Below, piece by piece: positions 31,754 through 40,643 of a stretch of 64,000 nt of DNA. Location: assembly GCA_902791475.1 (NCBI GenBank), contig CADAWC010000009.1, positions 1-64,000 on the forward strand, read 5' to 3'. Below the pieces are notes generated by a model, which saw nothing but the letters and a program-made list of their open reading frames with translations, did no database searches and was not told the origin of the DNA. The position numbers were made by a program, and so were the translations under genes. Positions within the stretch are counted from its first letter, which is position 1. Each line of letters starts with the position of its first letter. The DNA comes from Fibrobacter succinogenes (GTDB taxonomy: Bacteria > Fibrobacterota > Fibrobacteria > Fibrobacterales > Fibrobacteraceae).

Positions 31754-34519
31754 ATGAGTAGTTTGGGTGAATTTGCATTATTTGTTGTTTTAACGGCTTT
31801 TTTTGTCACATCGTGTTCTGATGACAAACCCGTTTCGTATTCAATTGAGGCGCCAACGCCGGCTTCTCTTCCGTTGATTGATTTGGAAAACATCGATTCC
31901 GATGGCTTGGTTCTTGTGAATTCGAAAGGGAAAAAGGCTATTGTCGGTACGAGTGATGTTTCTGCCAAAACGCTAGAGCGCCCGCAAATGGGTGTGAATT
32001 TTGGCTACGACTTTTATATTGGACGTCACGAAGTTATTTGTAAAGACTATAATGCGGTGATGAACACGGTGACGGGGGCATCGGTTGCCTGTCCTCAGGA
32101 TTCGATACCTGCCGCTAATATGACTTTCTACGATGTTGTCTTGTTTGCTAATGCATTGAGCAAGCAGAAAGGGCTTGATACGGCTTATGTGTATTCATCT
32201 TTTGAACTCAATAAGGAAAAACATTGTGAAAGGATGAAGGGCTATAAGTTTGACCCGCAAGCAAATGGTTTCCGTTTGCCGACCGAAGCGGAATGGATGC
32301 TTGTCGCTTCTGAAAACTGGGCCCCGGAAAAAGGTTGGAACGGATTAAATTCGGAATCGGCGCCTCATGTGGTTTGCTCGTCGAACGAATCAAGTGGTAT
32401 TTGCGATATGGCGGGCAACATGCTCGAATTTGTGAATGACCGTTACTCGACTTTCAAGGATACGGTTATCTCTAACTTTGTTGGCTCGGTTGATGGCGAT
32501 GCCTTAGGTTCTTGCGTTGTGAAAGGCGGTAGCTATTTCGGTTCTCCGGCATCAATGCATTTGTACAATAGAGGCGATACTTATCCGGTCTTGAGTTCTA
32601 CAAAAGGCGAATATCTTGGATTCCGCCTAGCTAAAGGTCCTATCCCTGATGCGGTGTGGTTTTCGGATAATGGCGGTGCGGTAACTGCTCCGGTAAAGTC
32701 GATTGTCGAAGCGGCGGAAATGAGGTCGCTTACTAATTCTTACAATGCAAAACTTGCTTTTAGAAACGATGAAAGCGGAAACCTTGTCTATGTGAACTTT
32801 GCAAGGAACGTGAAAATTGTTGAAATCGAAGATGAAATAGATGTCTACCATCCGGATATTTCGCCGGATGGAAAACGTGTGGCTTTTTGCACGGTGATGG
32901 AAGGGTCTTCTAAAGAATCTTCGGTGTACGTTCGCGATTTGAATGAAACGGGGAGCAATCTGGTGAAGTTGCCTGTGGAACGTGCTGCGATACCGCGTTG
33001 GCGCGTGAATCCCAATGGCGATACGGTGATTGTGTATGTGTCCTCGGCCGCGAATAATAAAGGTAACCAGTTTATGCAAGAAAGCACGTGGCAGGTCAAG
33101 TTTGAAAAGGGAACATTCGGCAAGCCGGAAAAACTCTTTGACGGCGCCTATCATAGTGGTGTGACTAAGGACAATCGATTTGCTGTTTCTGCATCATCGT
33201 TGTTACGCGTACGTTTGTCTGATGGCAAAAAAAGTAGCGATAAAGTTTGGTACAATGAGGAACAGGCTTGCAATGCTTCTTTGGCTAAAGATGATAGCAA
33301 GCGTACATTGTTCCTTGATTTTGGCGGCTCGCAAGGCAGTGATTTTGCCGGTGAAAAATATGGAGTTCATGAACGCATACTCATTGCGGATAGTACGGGG
33401 CATCTAGTCAAAACAATCTCTTCTCCTGAAGGCTATACATTTGACCATACTGAATGGGCGGTTGGCGTTTTGGGGGAATCTCCAAGTTATTTGGCTGTCG
33501 CGACTCTTACGGATTACAATGGCGGACATCGTCAAGTTTCGCTTGTGAATATAAACGAAGATAAAATCGTCCCGCTTGTACAAGGTGAGGAACTGTGGCA
33601 CCCATGTTTGTGGGTCTGGCAGGATAGCCCGGAGCATTCGAAGCCGCTTGTGGATATCAATAGCGCTGGTGCTTATTACGATAAAAATGCAATTTGCCCG
33701 AATGCGATGTGTACAATTGAATTGGGAATGAGGTTACAGTCTTTTTGGCAAAATTGTGACAAGGTGGAAGTGGCGACTTTTGGCAGTTCCATGATGCTGA
33801 ACGCTGTTATTGAAGATTCGATAAAGTCATATAAGACTGTAAATATGGCTGTGACCTTAATGGATATTCATTTGTTTGATTATTTGATTAAGCGTTATGT
33901 GGTGCCGTATGGCACGAAGATCAAATATCTTGTGGTAGAACTTTCGCCAGGGCTTCTTTTCAGAAAGTATAGTGATATGACAGCATCGGTTCTTGATTGG
34001 TCTCCGGGAATTAGCTATGATGAACGTCATTTGTCCAAAGAAACGAAGGCTGAAATTGCGGCGCTTAGTTTGGATCAGCAGTTCCCGCAGGTTTTGCTTG
34101 GACAACAGTATGTTGAAGGAACGTTCCTTTTGCCGTCGGGGGAATGGGGTGTACCTATAATTAATGTGGATCTTTCTGAAATGCCTTTTGATTCACCTGA
34201 CTTGCAAAAAAATTTGGCCATGCTCAAGTCGTTAAAACAGTTGGCGGATTCAAATGGGATTCAGCTGATTGCTGCTATTCCGCCGCGCAACCCGAAGTAT
34301 AAGGATACGGGGGCTTTTGACCCGTTTGGTCCGACTTGGGAGGTGGCGCACCAGATTATTGATGCGGTTAAGGCGATGGGCATCGTGATTTTCGATGAAT
34401 ACAAAGATGGCCACCACGACTATCCTGACGCGATGGCCTTTAATCCCAACCATGTGAGTTATCTTGGGGCGGCTCAGTTCAGTGCAAGGCTTGACGCCTT
34501 CTTGAAAACGCTGAAGTAA
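31754..34519 (+). CDS. TIGR02171 family lipoprotein with FGE-like, TolB-like and SGNH-like parts
   Basis: 921 residues. Lipobox FVTSC near residue 21. Residues about 70-300 resemble a formylglycine-generating-enzyme/sulfatase-modifying domain (YDFYIGRHEV, GFRLPTEAEWM, GGSYFGSP, GFRLAKG). Residues about 330-640 hold TolB-like propeller units (HPDISPDGKRVAF). Residues about 660-921 look like an SGNH/DltD-type hydrolase: ATFGSSMMLNAV near 675, NMAVTLMD, and NPNHVSYLGA near 897. Length and layout match TIGR02171, a Fibrobacter paralogous family of about 900 residues with unknown function. TATATT lies just before ATG 31754, with no Shine-Dalgarno. Confidence 0.82.
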   Translation: MSSLGEFALFVVLTAFFVTSCSDDKPVSYSIEAPTPASLPLIDLENIDSDGLVLVNSKGKKAIVGTSDVSAKTLERPQMGVNFGYDFYIGRHEVICKDYNAVMNTVTGASVACPQDSIPAANMTFYDVVLFANALSKQKGLDTAYVYSSFELNKEKHCERMKGYKFDPQANGFRLPTEAEWMLVASENWAPEKGWNGLNSESAPHVVCSSNESSGICDMAGNMLEFVNDRYSTFKDTVISNFVGSVDGDALGSCVVKGGSYFGSPASMHLYNRGDTYPVLSSTKGEYLGFRLAKGPIPDAVWFSDNGGAVTAPVKSIVEAAEMRSLTNSYNAKLAFRNDESGNLVYVNFARNVKIVEIEDEIDVYHPDISPDGKRVAFCTVMEGSSKESSVYVRDLNETGSNLVKLPVERAAIPRWRVNPNGDTVIVYVSSAANNKGNQFMQESTWQVKFEKGTFGKPEKLFDGAYHSGVTKDNRFAVSASSLLRVRLSDGKKSSDKVWYNEEQACNASLAKDDSKRTLFLDFGGSQGSDFAGEKYGVHERILIADSTGHLVKTISSPEGYTFDHTEWAVGVLGESPSYLAVATLTDYNGGHRQVSLVNINEDKIVPLVQGEELWHPCLWVWQDSPEHSKPLVDINSAGAYYDKNAICPNAMCTIELGMRLQSFWQNCDKVEVATFGSSMMLNAVIEDSIKSYKTVNMAVTLMDIHLFDYLIKRYVVPYGTKIKYLVVELSPGLLFRKYSDMTASVLDWSPGISYDERHLSKETKAEIAALSLDQQFPQVLLGQQYVEGTFLLPSGEWGVPIINVDLSEMPFDSPDLQKNLAMLKSLKQLADSNGIQLIAAIPPRNPKYKDTGAFDPFGPTWEVAHQIIDAVKAMGIVIFDEYKDGHHDYPDAMAFNPNHVSYLGAAQFSARLDAFLKTLK

Positions 34520-34537
34520 GTCGCGACCAATGACCAA

Positions 34538-35698
34538 TTACTTCTTTTCTAGTGCGACGAGCGTTTCGAGGTGCGGTGTGCCGGGGAACAGGTCCATCGG
34601 GAGCACTTCCTTGACGCGGTAGCCGTAACGTTCCCATTCGGCGAGGGCTGCAGGGATTTCGTCGGTGCCGCAGAAAATGTGCAGTACGCGGACGGGCTTT
34701 CGCATTGCGAGAGCGCGGATGACGCCCGGTTCTGTTCCCTTGCGCGGCGGGTCGAGCAGAATGCGCTCCGGTTCGCCAGGGATCGGCCGCGGAAGTCTCA
34801 TTTGCACAAATGTCTCGTCAATTTTCCCTGCGATGAACTTGTAGTTTTTCTTCAAGAATCTTGCAGAAGCCTTGGCGCAGTCGATGGACTGGCCTTCCCA
34901 TTCCACACCGAGAACGGACTTGGCGGCTTCACCGAGTGCAAAGCTGAAGAGACCGTAACCGCAGTAAAGATCCAAGAAATGGTCGCCCTTTTCGAGACCG
35001 AGCAAGCGGCTTGCGGACTTGATGAGGTTGTGGATCTGGCTTTCATTGATCTGGCTGAATCCCGTTACCGGGTACTTGAGCCTGAAATGGCCGAGGTCGA
35101 GCGAGAGTTCGCGCGGGCCGTAAAGTTGCTTGAAGTTGAGCGAGTCTGTCGGGCGCTTTGCTTCGAGGTAGTAGTTGGAACCGGTCGGGTCCACGTAGGC
35201 ATGGGCTGCGGTCACGTGGTACGGGCTCTGCTGCAAGACTTCGGAAATTTGCTTGAGCTTGCGCACGATGCTGGCGTCCAGCTTTTTCACGTTGAAAATC
35301 ACGATGCGGTACTTGTACGTGCCACGGATGATGAGCCAGTTGAGCGCATAGGCGAGTGGCTTGTAGGCTGGCGTGATGAGCTTGTCGAACAGCAAACGGT
35401 AAATGGCGTTGTGTTCTTCGGGTTCCAAAATGCTATCGTATTCGTTAAAGCGGAGGTCGCCCGGCTTCATTTCGACTTGGCGCTTGGATGTCGTGCGATA
35501 ATTGCGCGGCATGGGGCTAGCCACGATTGGCTGCGGACCGCGTGCAAGACGGTTGACTTCCCAAAATTCGCGGATGGCGGCATTCTTGACCTTGAGCTCG
35601 TCCTTGTAATCGAGCGGAGCGAGGGTCTCGCCGTAAGCGGAATCCGATTCCTTCGTATAATTCGGGAGGTTATGGGCTATTGCTTGTTCAAAAAACAT
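34538..35698 (-). CDS. RNA m5U methyltransferase family (TrmA/RlmD-like) enzyme
   Basis: 386 residues from ATG 35698 (AGAGGA 6 bases upstream). The C-terminal methyltransferase domain has FLDLYCGYGLFSFALG (motif I), ILLDPPRKG (motif IV) and LHIFCGTDEIPAALAE, whose Cys aligns with the catalytic Cys of the TrmA/RlmC/RlmD family; the final GTPHLETLVALEKK matches the family end. An N-terminal TRAM domain and the 4-Cys Fe-S motif of RlmD are absent, so it is closer to TrmA or RlmC in layout. Whether the target is tRNA U54 or rRNA is unknown. Confidence 0.83.
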   Translation of the reverse strand: MFFEQAIAHNLPNYTKESDSAYGETLAPLDYKDELKVKNAAIREFWEVNRLARGPQPIVASPMPRNYRTTSKRQVEMKPGDLRFNEYDSILEPEEHNAIYRLLFDKLITPAYKPLAYALNWLIIRGTYKYRIVIFNVKKLDASIVRKLKQISEVLQQSPYHVTAAHAYVDPTGSNYYLEAKRPTDSLNFKQLYGPRELSLDLGHFRLKYPVTGFSQINESQIHNLIKSASRLLGLEKGDHFLDLYCGYGLFSFALGEAAKSVLGVEWEGQSIDCAKASARFLKKNYKFIAGKIDETFVQMRLPRPIPGEPERILLDPPRKGTEPGVIRALAMRKPVRVLHIFCGTDEIPAALAEWERYGYRVKEVLPMDLFPGTPHLETLVALEKK

Positions 35699-36068
35699 GA
35701 AATCCTCTTTTTCTACCCTCAAATTTAAAAAGTTCCCGGAAAGTTTAAAGTGGATATTTATATTACGTTCCCCTCCTAAAAATCATTTTTGCCGAATTTG
35801 GCGTGAAAATGCGCTAAATTTGGATAATGTGTGTTGCCGAGCCATCCTTTTAATGTCATTCCACTTTGTGGCTTGACTGCTGCGGGTATCAAATGCGAGT
35901 TCACAAGTGACCTCTCGCTTGATACCCTTGCTTGTCATTCCCGCCGGAGCCTGTGCTGAGCGAAGTCGAAGTAAGCGGGAATCTCCCGCAAAAGTTTTTC
36001 TAGCGCTTTGTTATTTTGTACATTTGTAAACAAATGTAAAGGGATGTTTTTCAAAAAAAGGATTTCTT
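35699..36068. other. intergenic region with inverted repeats
   Basis: 370 bases between divergent genes. 35740-35830 is plain A/T-rich DNA. 35883-35930 contains a long imperfect hairpin (GGGTATCAAATGCGAG with CTCGCTTGATACCC). An R2 unit in reverse orientation spans 35933-35987, expanded by an inner GAGCCTGTGCTGAGCGAAG-type insert. The palindrome listed separately at 36019 precedes the FISUMP gene. No ORF with a credible start is seen. Confidence 0.6.
36019..36038 (+). promoter_or_regulatory. operator-like palindrome before the FISUMP gene
   Basis: TACATTTGT-AA-ACAAATGTA is a 9-bp perfect inverted repeat with a 2-base spacer. It contains a TACATTTG box and lies 30 bases before the ATG (36069), a good position for a repressor that would block transcription. 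Confidence 0.45.
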
Positions 36069-37937
36069 ATGAAATTTGCCATTTCGTTTATCCCGTTTGT
36101 TGTTCTCCCGACGCTGTTGTTTGTCGCATGCGGTGACGATAGCACCTCGATAAATTCAAGCACATTCCCAGAAGAAGTTGCGGATAAAACGGAATTGAAC
36201 ACGTACGATTGTGACATGTCCCATATTGGTAAAAAAGTATTCGTGACGGACTTAGAAAAAAACTACGAATGCGATGGCGACGAATGGTTTGAATCTTATG
36301 ACCAGCCGAAATCGAGCGCGAAGGGGAATAGTTCATCGTCTAGTAAAGATAAAAGTTCCTCGAGCAACGGCAAAAGTTCGTCGTCCTCTGGTAAGTCTTC
36401 CTCGTCATCGAGTAGTAGTGTTGTGTATAGCAGCTCGAGTGTGCTGGCTGTCTCTACCCTTTATGAACCGCCCTGTAAAAACGACAGTACGGACAATTGT
36501 GAATATGGACTTTTGTTTGATGAACGTGATGGTCAATCATATAAGACGGTGAAAATTGGAAAAATGTGGTGGATGGCTGAAAATCTCAACTATGCTTACC
36601 TGCAACCGACGGAAAGTTTAGATTCTTCGAGCTTTTGTTATGATGGCGAAGCATCGAATTGTGAAAAGTATGGAAGATTGTATTTATGGAGCGCCGTAAT
36701 GGATAGTGCTGCTATTTTTAGCGAAAAAAGCGCGGGGTGTGGTTATGGCGTGGAATGTGAAGGACATCTTCGTGCACAAGGGATTTGCCCTGTTGGATGG
36801 TATGTCCCTTCGTATGGAGATTGGTATACGTTGTTTAATATCGTTGGTGGAAGTGGGACTGCGGGTAATGTTCTTGTGTCTGCAGAATGGAGGAGTGATT
36901 CTATTAAAACTGATGCATACGGGTTTGGTGCACTTCCTGCTGGAATCACAACATGTAGTGGCAGTTGCTATTCATCTAAGGGATCCAAAGCGTATTTTTG
37001 GAATTCATCTGAACATGACCGATACAGTTTGGAATCATCTTACATAGATATTCATAATGAATCAGTGATTACTGTTATAAACGAGTCGAAAGATTATGGG
37101 CTTTCTGTTCGTTGTGTGATGAATGATTCCTTATTACAAGGGTCATCTTCCAGTGTCAGACCTAAGTCGAGTTCTAGCAAAACAAGTGTGTCCAGCAGCA
37201 GTTCCTCTAGATCTCTTACTTATGTAGACTTTGGCTTGACGTCACCGAAGGAAACTTACTTTAATCCAGAAATTAAATATGATAGTATAATCGATACTCG
37301 TGACGGGAAAGTCTACAGGACGATAACCATAGCCCCGGAGGGAACAGACTATTCCAAAACCTGGATGGCGGAAAACCTGGACTTTGACGTTGGTCAGGGA
37401 GGTTCGGGCGAGAACAAATACAATTGGTCCTGGTGCTTCCATAACGAGGAGAAAAATTGCGAGGTGGCGGGGCGACTTTACACCTGGACGGCGACCATTG
37501 ACTCTGTGAAGTTGGCAACTGATGCCAAGAATCCGTTGGATTGCGGTTTCGTTAAGAAATGCGGATTTACTGGTGCAGTCCAGGGAATCTGCCCTAGTGG
37601 CTGGCATCTGCCCGATACAACGGAATGGAATGCTTTGTTCTCGGCGGTGGGTGGACGGGCTACTGCTGCTAAAATTCTCAAAACGCAAACGGGTTGGTAT
37701 AATAACGGATTCGGCACGGATGCCTTCGGATTTTCTGCGCTGCCTGCTGGTTACACTAGGGTTATTGATGAAGTTTTCAACTATAGTACCCATGGAGTGT
37801 TCTTTTGGACTTCTACAGAAGTCTATATCCACGATGCGTACTATATCCGTTTAAACTACGACAGTGACGAAGCGAAATTGGGGTACATTCGTAAAGATGA
37901 CGCCTACTCCGTTCGTTGCATCAAAGACAAGGAATAA
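36069..37937 (+). CDS. lipoprotein with two FISUMP (Fib_succ_major) domains
   Basis: 622 residues. Lipobox LLFVAC near residue 18, an N-terminal part, a Ser-rich linker (about 80-125), FISUMP domain 1 (about 150-352), a second Ser linker (about 358-382) and FISUMP domain 2 (about 415-620). The hallmarks MWWMAENLNY, YGRLYLWSA, GICPVGWYVPSYGDW, GFGALPAGI and VRCVMND, and again TWMAENLDF, AGRLYTWTA, GICPSGWHLPDTTEWN, FSALPAGYT and VRCIKDKE, define the family TIGR02145. It is a cell-surface protein of unknown ligand. Good Shine-Dalgarno (AAGGA). A short secreted-protein gene follows at 37947. Confidence 0.9.
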   Translation: MKFAISFIPFVVLPTLLFVACGDDSTSINSSTFPEEVADKTELNTYDCDMSHIGKKVFVTDLEKNYECDGDEWFESYDQPKSSAKGNSSSSSKDKSSSSNGKSSSSSGKSSSSSSSSVVYSSSSVLAVSTLYEPPCKNDSTDNCEYGLLFDERDGQSYKTVKIGKMWWMAENLNYAYLQPTESLDSSSFCYDGEASNCEKYGRLYLWSAVMDSAAIFSEKSAGCGYGVECEGHLRAQGICPVGWYVPSYGDWYTLFNIVGGSGTAGNVLVSAEWRSDSIKTDAYGFGALPAGITTCSGSCYSSKGSKAYFWNSSEHDRYSLESSYIDIHNESVITVINESKDYGLSVRCVMNDSLLQGSSSSVRPKSSSSKTSVSSSSSSRSLTYVDFGLTSPKETYFNPEIKYDSIIDTRDGKVYRTITIAPEGTDYSKTWMAENLDFDVGQGGSGENKYNWSWCFHNEEKNCEVAGRLYTWTATIDSVKLATDAKNPLDCGFVKKCGFTGAVQGICPSGWHLPDTTEWNALFSAVGGRATAAKILKTQTGWYNNGFGTDAFGFSALPAGYTRVIDEVFNYSTHGVFFWTSTEVYIHDAYYIRLNYDSDEAKLGYIRKDDAYSVRCIKDKE

Positions 37938-37946
37938 TTAGGACTT

Positions 37947-38750
37947 GTGTTGCGAAAAATGTTAAAAGCCCTAATGTTGGCCTTGGTCTGTTCGGCTCTC
38001 TGCTGGGCGGATTGCCATACCCTTGACCTTTCTGTTATGATTACAAAGGATTTTATGGTCATTGGGGCTAGGGGCGGCTTTTCTCCCAATATTTTCTATA
38101 CAACATTGTCCGACCGATATGGGACGCGTTATGTGACGCTTCATCGCGAAAGCGCAGACGATCCTGGCCGCATTGTGTGGGCGCTGTATTTCGAAAAGGA
38201 TGGCTTGCTCGATAGTGTAATCGTCGATAAAAAACACAGAATGTATAAGGCGGTTGGGCTTGGTGAAGGTGGAATAATGCCGCCTCCATTGAAAAAGAAG
38301 TTGAAACTCTGTAGCAACAATGTTGTTGTGGCTCCGTTGTCTGCGCTTGATGAAGTTGCCTGGAATTTGGTTGAATATCGCAAGAACGCCGAAGACCGTC
38401 CTGATACGAATGATATTCTTTTTATGTTGAAACCAAATGGTAATCGTGAAGAATTCCTCCAGTGGCTTCGTTCTTATAAGCCGTTTGTGCAAGCGGCTAA
38501 AAATATTGGATTCTCGTTTTTGACGTTTGGATTGTTGGATGACGCTGATTCTAGCTATGGCGATTGGGCGAAACTGTCCAAGGATATGTACGATGCCGTG
38601 GGTGTGAAAATGCCGTCTCAAGACGAACTAAAAAAGCATAAGAGGTGTTCCTGCGTTCTTGGGGCGGCGCTGGAAGGGACTCCTGCAACACCATATTCAA
38701 GAGGGGTGTATGAACTCTTGAAAAGTAAAGGGAACCCTCAAAAGAAGTGA
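37947..38750 (+). CDS. secreted hypothetical protein after the FISUMP lipoprotein
   Basis: Not recognised. 263-267 residues depending on start: GTG 37947 or ATG 37959. The N-terminus MLKALMLALVCSALCWA is a signal peptide. The mature part has four Cys, conserved-looking WALYFEKDGLLDSVIVDKKH near 70 and a possible helical C-terminal half. It follows the FISUMP gene by 9 bases, so they are probably co-transcribed. It has no lipobox and no Ser linker, so it may be periplasmic. Confidence 0.68.
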   Translation: MLRKMLKALMLALVCSALCWADCHTLDLSVMITKDFMVIGARGGFSPNIFYTTLSDRYGTRYVTLHRESADDPGRIVWALYFEKDGLLDSVIVDKKHRMYKAVGLGEGGIMPPPLKKKLKLCSNNVVVAPLSALDEVAWNLVEYRKNAEDRPDTNDILFMLKPNGNREEFLQWLRSYKPFVQAAKNIGFSFLTFGLLDDADSSYGDWAKLSKDMYDAVGVKMPSQDELKKHKRCSCVLGAALEGTPATPYSRGVYELLKSKGNPQKK

Positions 38751-38989
38751 TTTGATAAAGATTCTGTAGAATTGAAAAACTCTGGCTTTGAAGCTGGATT
38801 TTTTTTCTGTGAAAAATTTTACAAAAAAATAGCGGGCCAAATAGCACGAAAAAGCGTGTATATAAAGTGGTGGAGGAATGTGTTCTCTGCTGCGTTACGG
38901 CGCGGTCCGTAAAAAGGGAACTTTCTAATGATTAAAGTTTGTACTTGTGATAAAGCTAAAGTTGCTTATTTAAAATTTAATAATTATAT

Positions 38990-38995
38990 TATAAT
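38990..38995 (+). promoter_or_regulatory. -10 box of the brnT-brnA locus in an A/T palindrome
   Basis: A perfect TATAAT sits in the near-palindromic TAATTATATTATAATTATA (38981-38999), 19 bases before the brnT ATG. BrnTA loci are autoregulated through A/T-rich inverted repeats at the promoter, so this is the likely operator. The -35 (TTATTT, 18 bases upstream) is weak. The rest of 38751-38980 holds no convincing gene. Confidence 0.5.
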
Positions 38996-39013
38996 TATAG
39001 CGCGGGGCATTGT

Positions 39014-39329
39014 ATGCAAATAGAATTCGCGTGGGATGAAAAGAAAAATGCGATTAACCAAAAGAAGCATGATGTTTCGTTTGAGGAGGCTAAAACTTGC
39101 TTTGAAGATGAATATGCGAGGGTGTTCTTTGATGTGGAGCATTCAGCACAGGAAGATCGGTCTATTCTTATAGGGCTGTCGTCTTGTTTAAGAACACTAG
39201 TTGTTGTCTTTACTGAATGGAATGGCTTGAATCCCAATGTCTTGGTTAATCGTATAATCAGTGCCCGGAAAGCAACGAAAAAAGGAATTTCAATATTATT
39301 GGAACGCGAGAAAAGGAGATTGCTTATGA
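39014..39329 (+). pseudogene. brnT: brnT toxin gene, frameshifted near its end
   Basis: The first 90 residues (FAWDEKKNAINQKKHDVSFEEA, RIISARKATKK) are clearly BrnT, the RelE-fold ribonuclease toxin of BrnTA type II systems. After ARKATKK the reading frame as given runs on without a stop into brnA, making a 175-residue fusion. Removing one A from the AAAAAA run at 39278-39283 instead gives KKEFQYYWNARKGDCL and a TGA at 39327-39329 that overlaps the brnA start codon (ATGA), the normal layout for this pair. So the locus shows a one-base homopolymer insertion, either real or a sequencing error. I rate BrnT identity high and the frameshift likely. Confidence 0.8.
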
Positions 39330-39541
39330 AGAAAGAATATGATTTTTCAAAAATGAAGGCGGTGAAGAACCCGTATGCCAAAGTTCTTAAGAAACAAATT
39401 ACAATAAGGCTGAACGTTGAAACGATCGACTATTTCAAGAATATGGCCGAGGAACTTGGTATTCCGTATCAGGTACTGATGGATTCGTACCTGACGGATT
39501 GTGCGAACGCCAAACGCAAGTTGAAGATCACGTGGAAGTAA
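39326..39541 (+). CDS. brnA: BrnA-family antitoxin
   Basis: 71 residues starting MKKEYDFSKMKAVKNPYAK and ending with KRKLKITWK. The KKQITIRLNVETIDYFKNMAEE segment is the ribbon-helix-helix DNA-binding core, followed by IPYQVLMDSYLTDCA, which matches the BrnA family. BrnA neutralises BrnT and represses its own promoter. A strong Shine-Dalgarno (AAAAGGAGAT) lies 8 bases before this ATG, so BrnA can be made separately even if the upstream frame is fused. No replication or mobilisation gene is near, so the module sits in the chromosome. Confidence 0.88.
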   Translation: MKKEYDFSKMKAVKNPYAKVLKKQITIRLNVETIDYFKNMAEELGIPYQVLMDSYLTDCANAKRKLKITWK

Positions 39542-39570
39542 GAAAAGATCTCCCAAAAGGGAGGTTGGAA

Positions 39571-39598
39571 TAAAAAAGACCCTTCAAAAGAAGGGTCT
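39571..39598 (-). terminator. terminator of tRNA-Gly
   Basis: AGACCCTTC and GAAGGGTCT form a 9-bp stem; on the minus strand the stem is followed by TTTTTTATT, so it ends tRNA-Gly transcription. It also closes the brn locus from the other side without a plus-strand T-run. Confidence 0.85.
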
Positions 39599-39601
39599 AA
39601 G

Positions 39602-39673
39602 AGCGGCGGACCGGGATCGAACCGGCAACCATTAGCTTGGAAGGCTAAGGCTCTACCATTGAGCTACCGCCGC
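39602..39673 (-). tRNA. tRNA-Gly (anticodon TCC)
   Basis: The acceptor stem GCGGCGG pairs with CCGCCGC; D arm GCTCAATGGTAGAGC; anticodon stem TTAGC/GCTAA with loop CTTCCAA gives TCC; T arm GCCGGTTCGATCCCGGT. CCA is not encoded. It separates the brn locus from the infC operon. Confidence 0.96.
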
Positions 39674-39801
39674 GAGCATGGACAATTATACAAAAATATT
39701 GCGCTTTTTAAAGGGGTTCTTAAAAAAGTTGTTGGAAAAATATGAAAAAAATTCTAAATTTACGCTCGCATTAACAAACAATCATATCAGAGGTAGCATA
39801 C

Positions 39802-40413
39802 TTGTTCCCTAATCCGCGCGATCGTCGCATGCCCAACCGTCCCAGTGATGGGACTCGTATCAACGAAGATATCCATATCTCTCCGATTCGTCTCGTGAAA
39901 GAAGATGGCGAAGCTATCATCATCGAGACGAGCAAGGCATTGCAGATGGCGAAAGACGCCGGACTGGACCTTGTGGAAGTCTCCCCGAATGCTAAGCCGC
40001 CTGTCTGCCGCATCATCAACTACGGCAAGTACAAGTTCGAACAACTGAAGAAGGCTAAGGCCGCAAAGGCCAAGCAGCACGTGGTGAAGCTCAAGGAAAT
40101 CAAGATGCACCCGAAGACTGCCGAGAACGACTACCAGTACCGCATCAAGCAGGCTGGCGAGTTCTTGCAGGACGGTATGAAGGTGAAGCTTATCATGCAG
40201 TTCCGTGGACGCGAAATGGCGCACATGGACTACGGCAAGCGCCTTATGGAACGCGCCAAGGAAGACTTGGCTCCGTTTGGCGATTTGGAAATGGATTCGC
40301 GGGTGGAAGGCAACACAATGCTTTCTATCTACGGTCCAAAACGTGGTGCCGGTAAGAAACAAGACCAGGCACCGAAGCCCGTAACCGAGCCAAAGGCAGC
40401 AGGTGAGGCTTAA
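39802..40413 (+). CDS. infC: translation initiation factor IF-3
   Basis: 203 residues. N-terminal domain (TRINEDIHISPIRLV, LDLVEVSPNAKPPVCRIINYGKYKFE) and C-terminal domain (KEIKMHPKTAENDYQYRI, IMQFRGREMAH) are complete; the Lys/Pro-rich tail is an extension. IF-3 binds the 30S subunit and checks start codons. The start is a TTG at 39802 with AGAGG 7 bases upstream; the next ATG is nine codons inside. A non-AUG start in infC is typical because IF-3 represses its own translation through it. It leads the infC-rpmI-rplT operon. Confidence 0.92.
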   Translation: MFPNPRDRRMPNRPSDGTRINEDIHISPIRLVKEDGEAIIIETSKALQMAKDAGLDLVEVSPNAKPPVCRIINYGKYKFEQLKKAKAAKAKQHVVKLKEIKMHPKTAENDYQYRIKQAGEFLQDGMKVKLIMQFRGREMAHMDYGKRLMERAKEDLAPFGDLEMDSRVEGNTMLSIYGPKRGAGKKQDQAPKPVTEPKAAGEA

Positions 40414-40434
40414 CTATTAACCTACGAGGTAAAA

Positions 40435-40632
40435 ATGCCTAAGATGAAAACTCACAGCGGTGCTAAGAAGCGCTTCCGCGTGACTGGTTCCGGCCATGTC
40501 AAGTTCAAGCGCGCTGGTATGCGCCACATTCAAGCTAAGATGAACACTAAGCGTAAGCGCAACCTTCGTAAGGGCGCTCTCGTTAAGAAAGTCGATACCT
40601 ATCATGTCAAGCGTCTGCTTGTCGTAGCATAA
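40435..40632 (+). CDS. rpmI: 50S ribosomal protein L35
   Basis: 65 residues with the L35 start [20 protein letters not shown] and a Lys/Arg-rich body ([19 protein letters not shown]). It lies in the conserved infC-rpmI-rplT order, 22 bases after infC, with GAGG before its ATG, and 11 bases before rplT. Confidence 0.97.
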   Translation: MPKMKTHSGAKKRFRVTGSGHVKFKRAGMRHIQAKMNTKRKRNLRKGALVKKVDTYHVKRLLVVA

Positions 40633-40643
40633 GGAGAGTAAGA

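Noticed and set aside
38928..39026. A 32-codon frame (ATG 38928) overlapping the brnT start
   Set aside because: It covers the brn promoter palindrome and ends inside brnT in another frame; composition is that of A/T-rich non-coding DNA.
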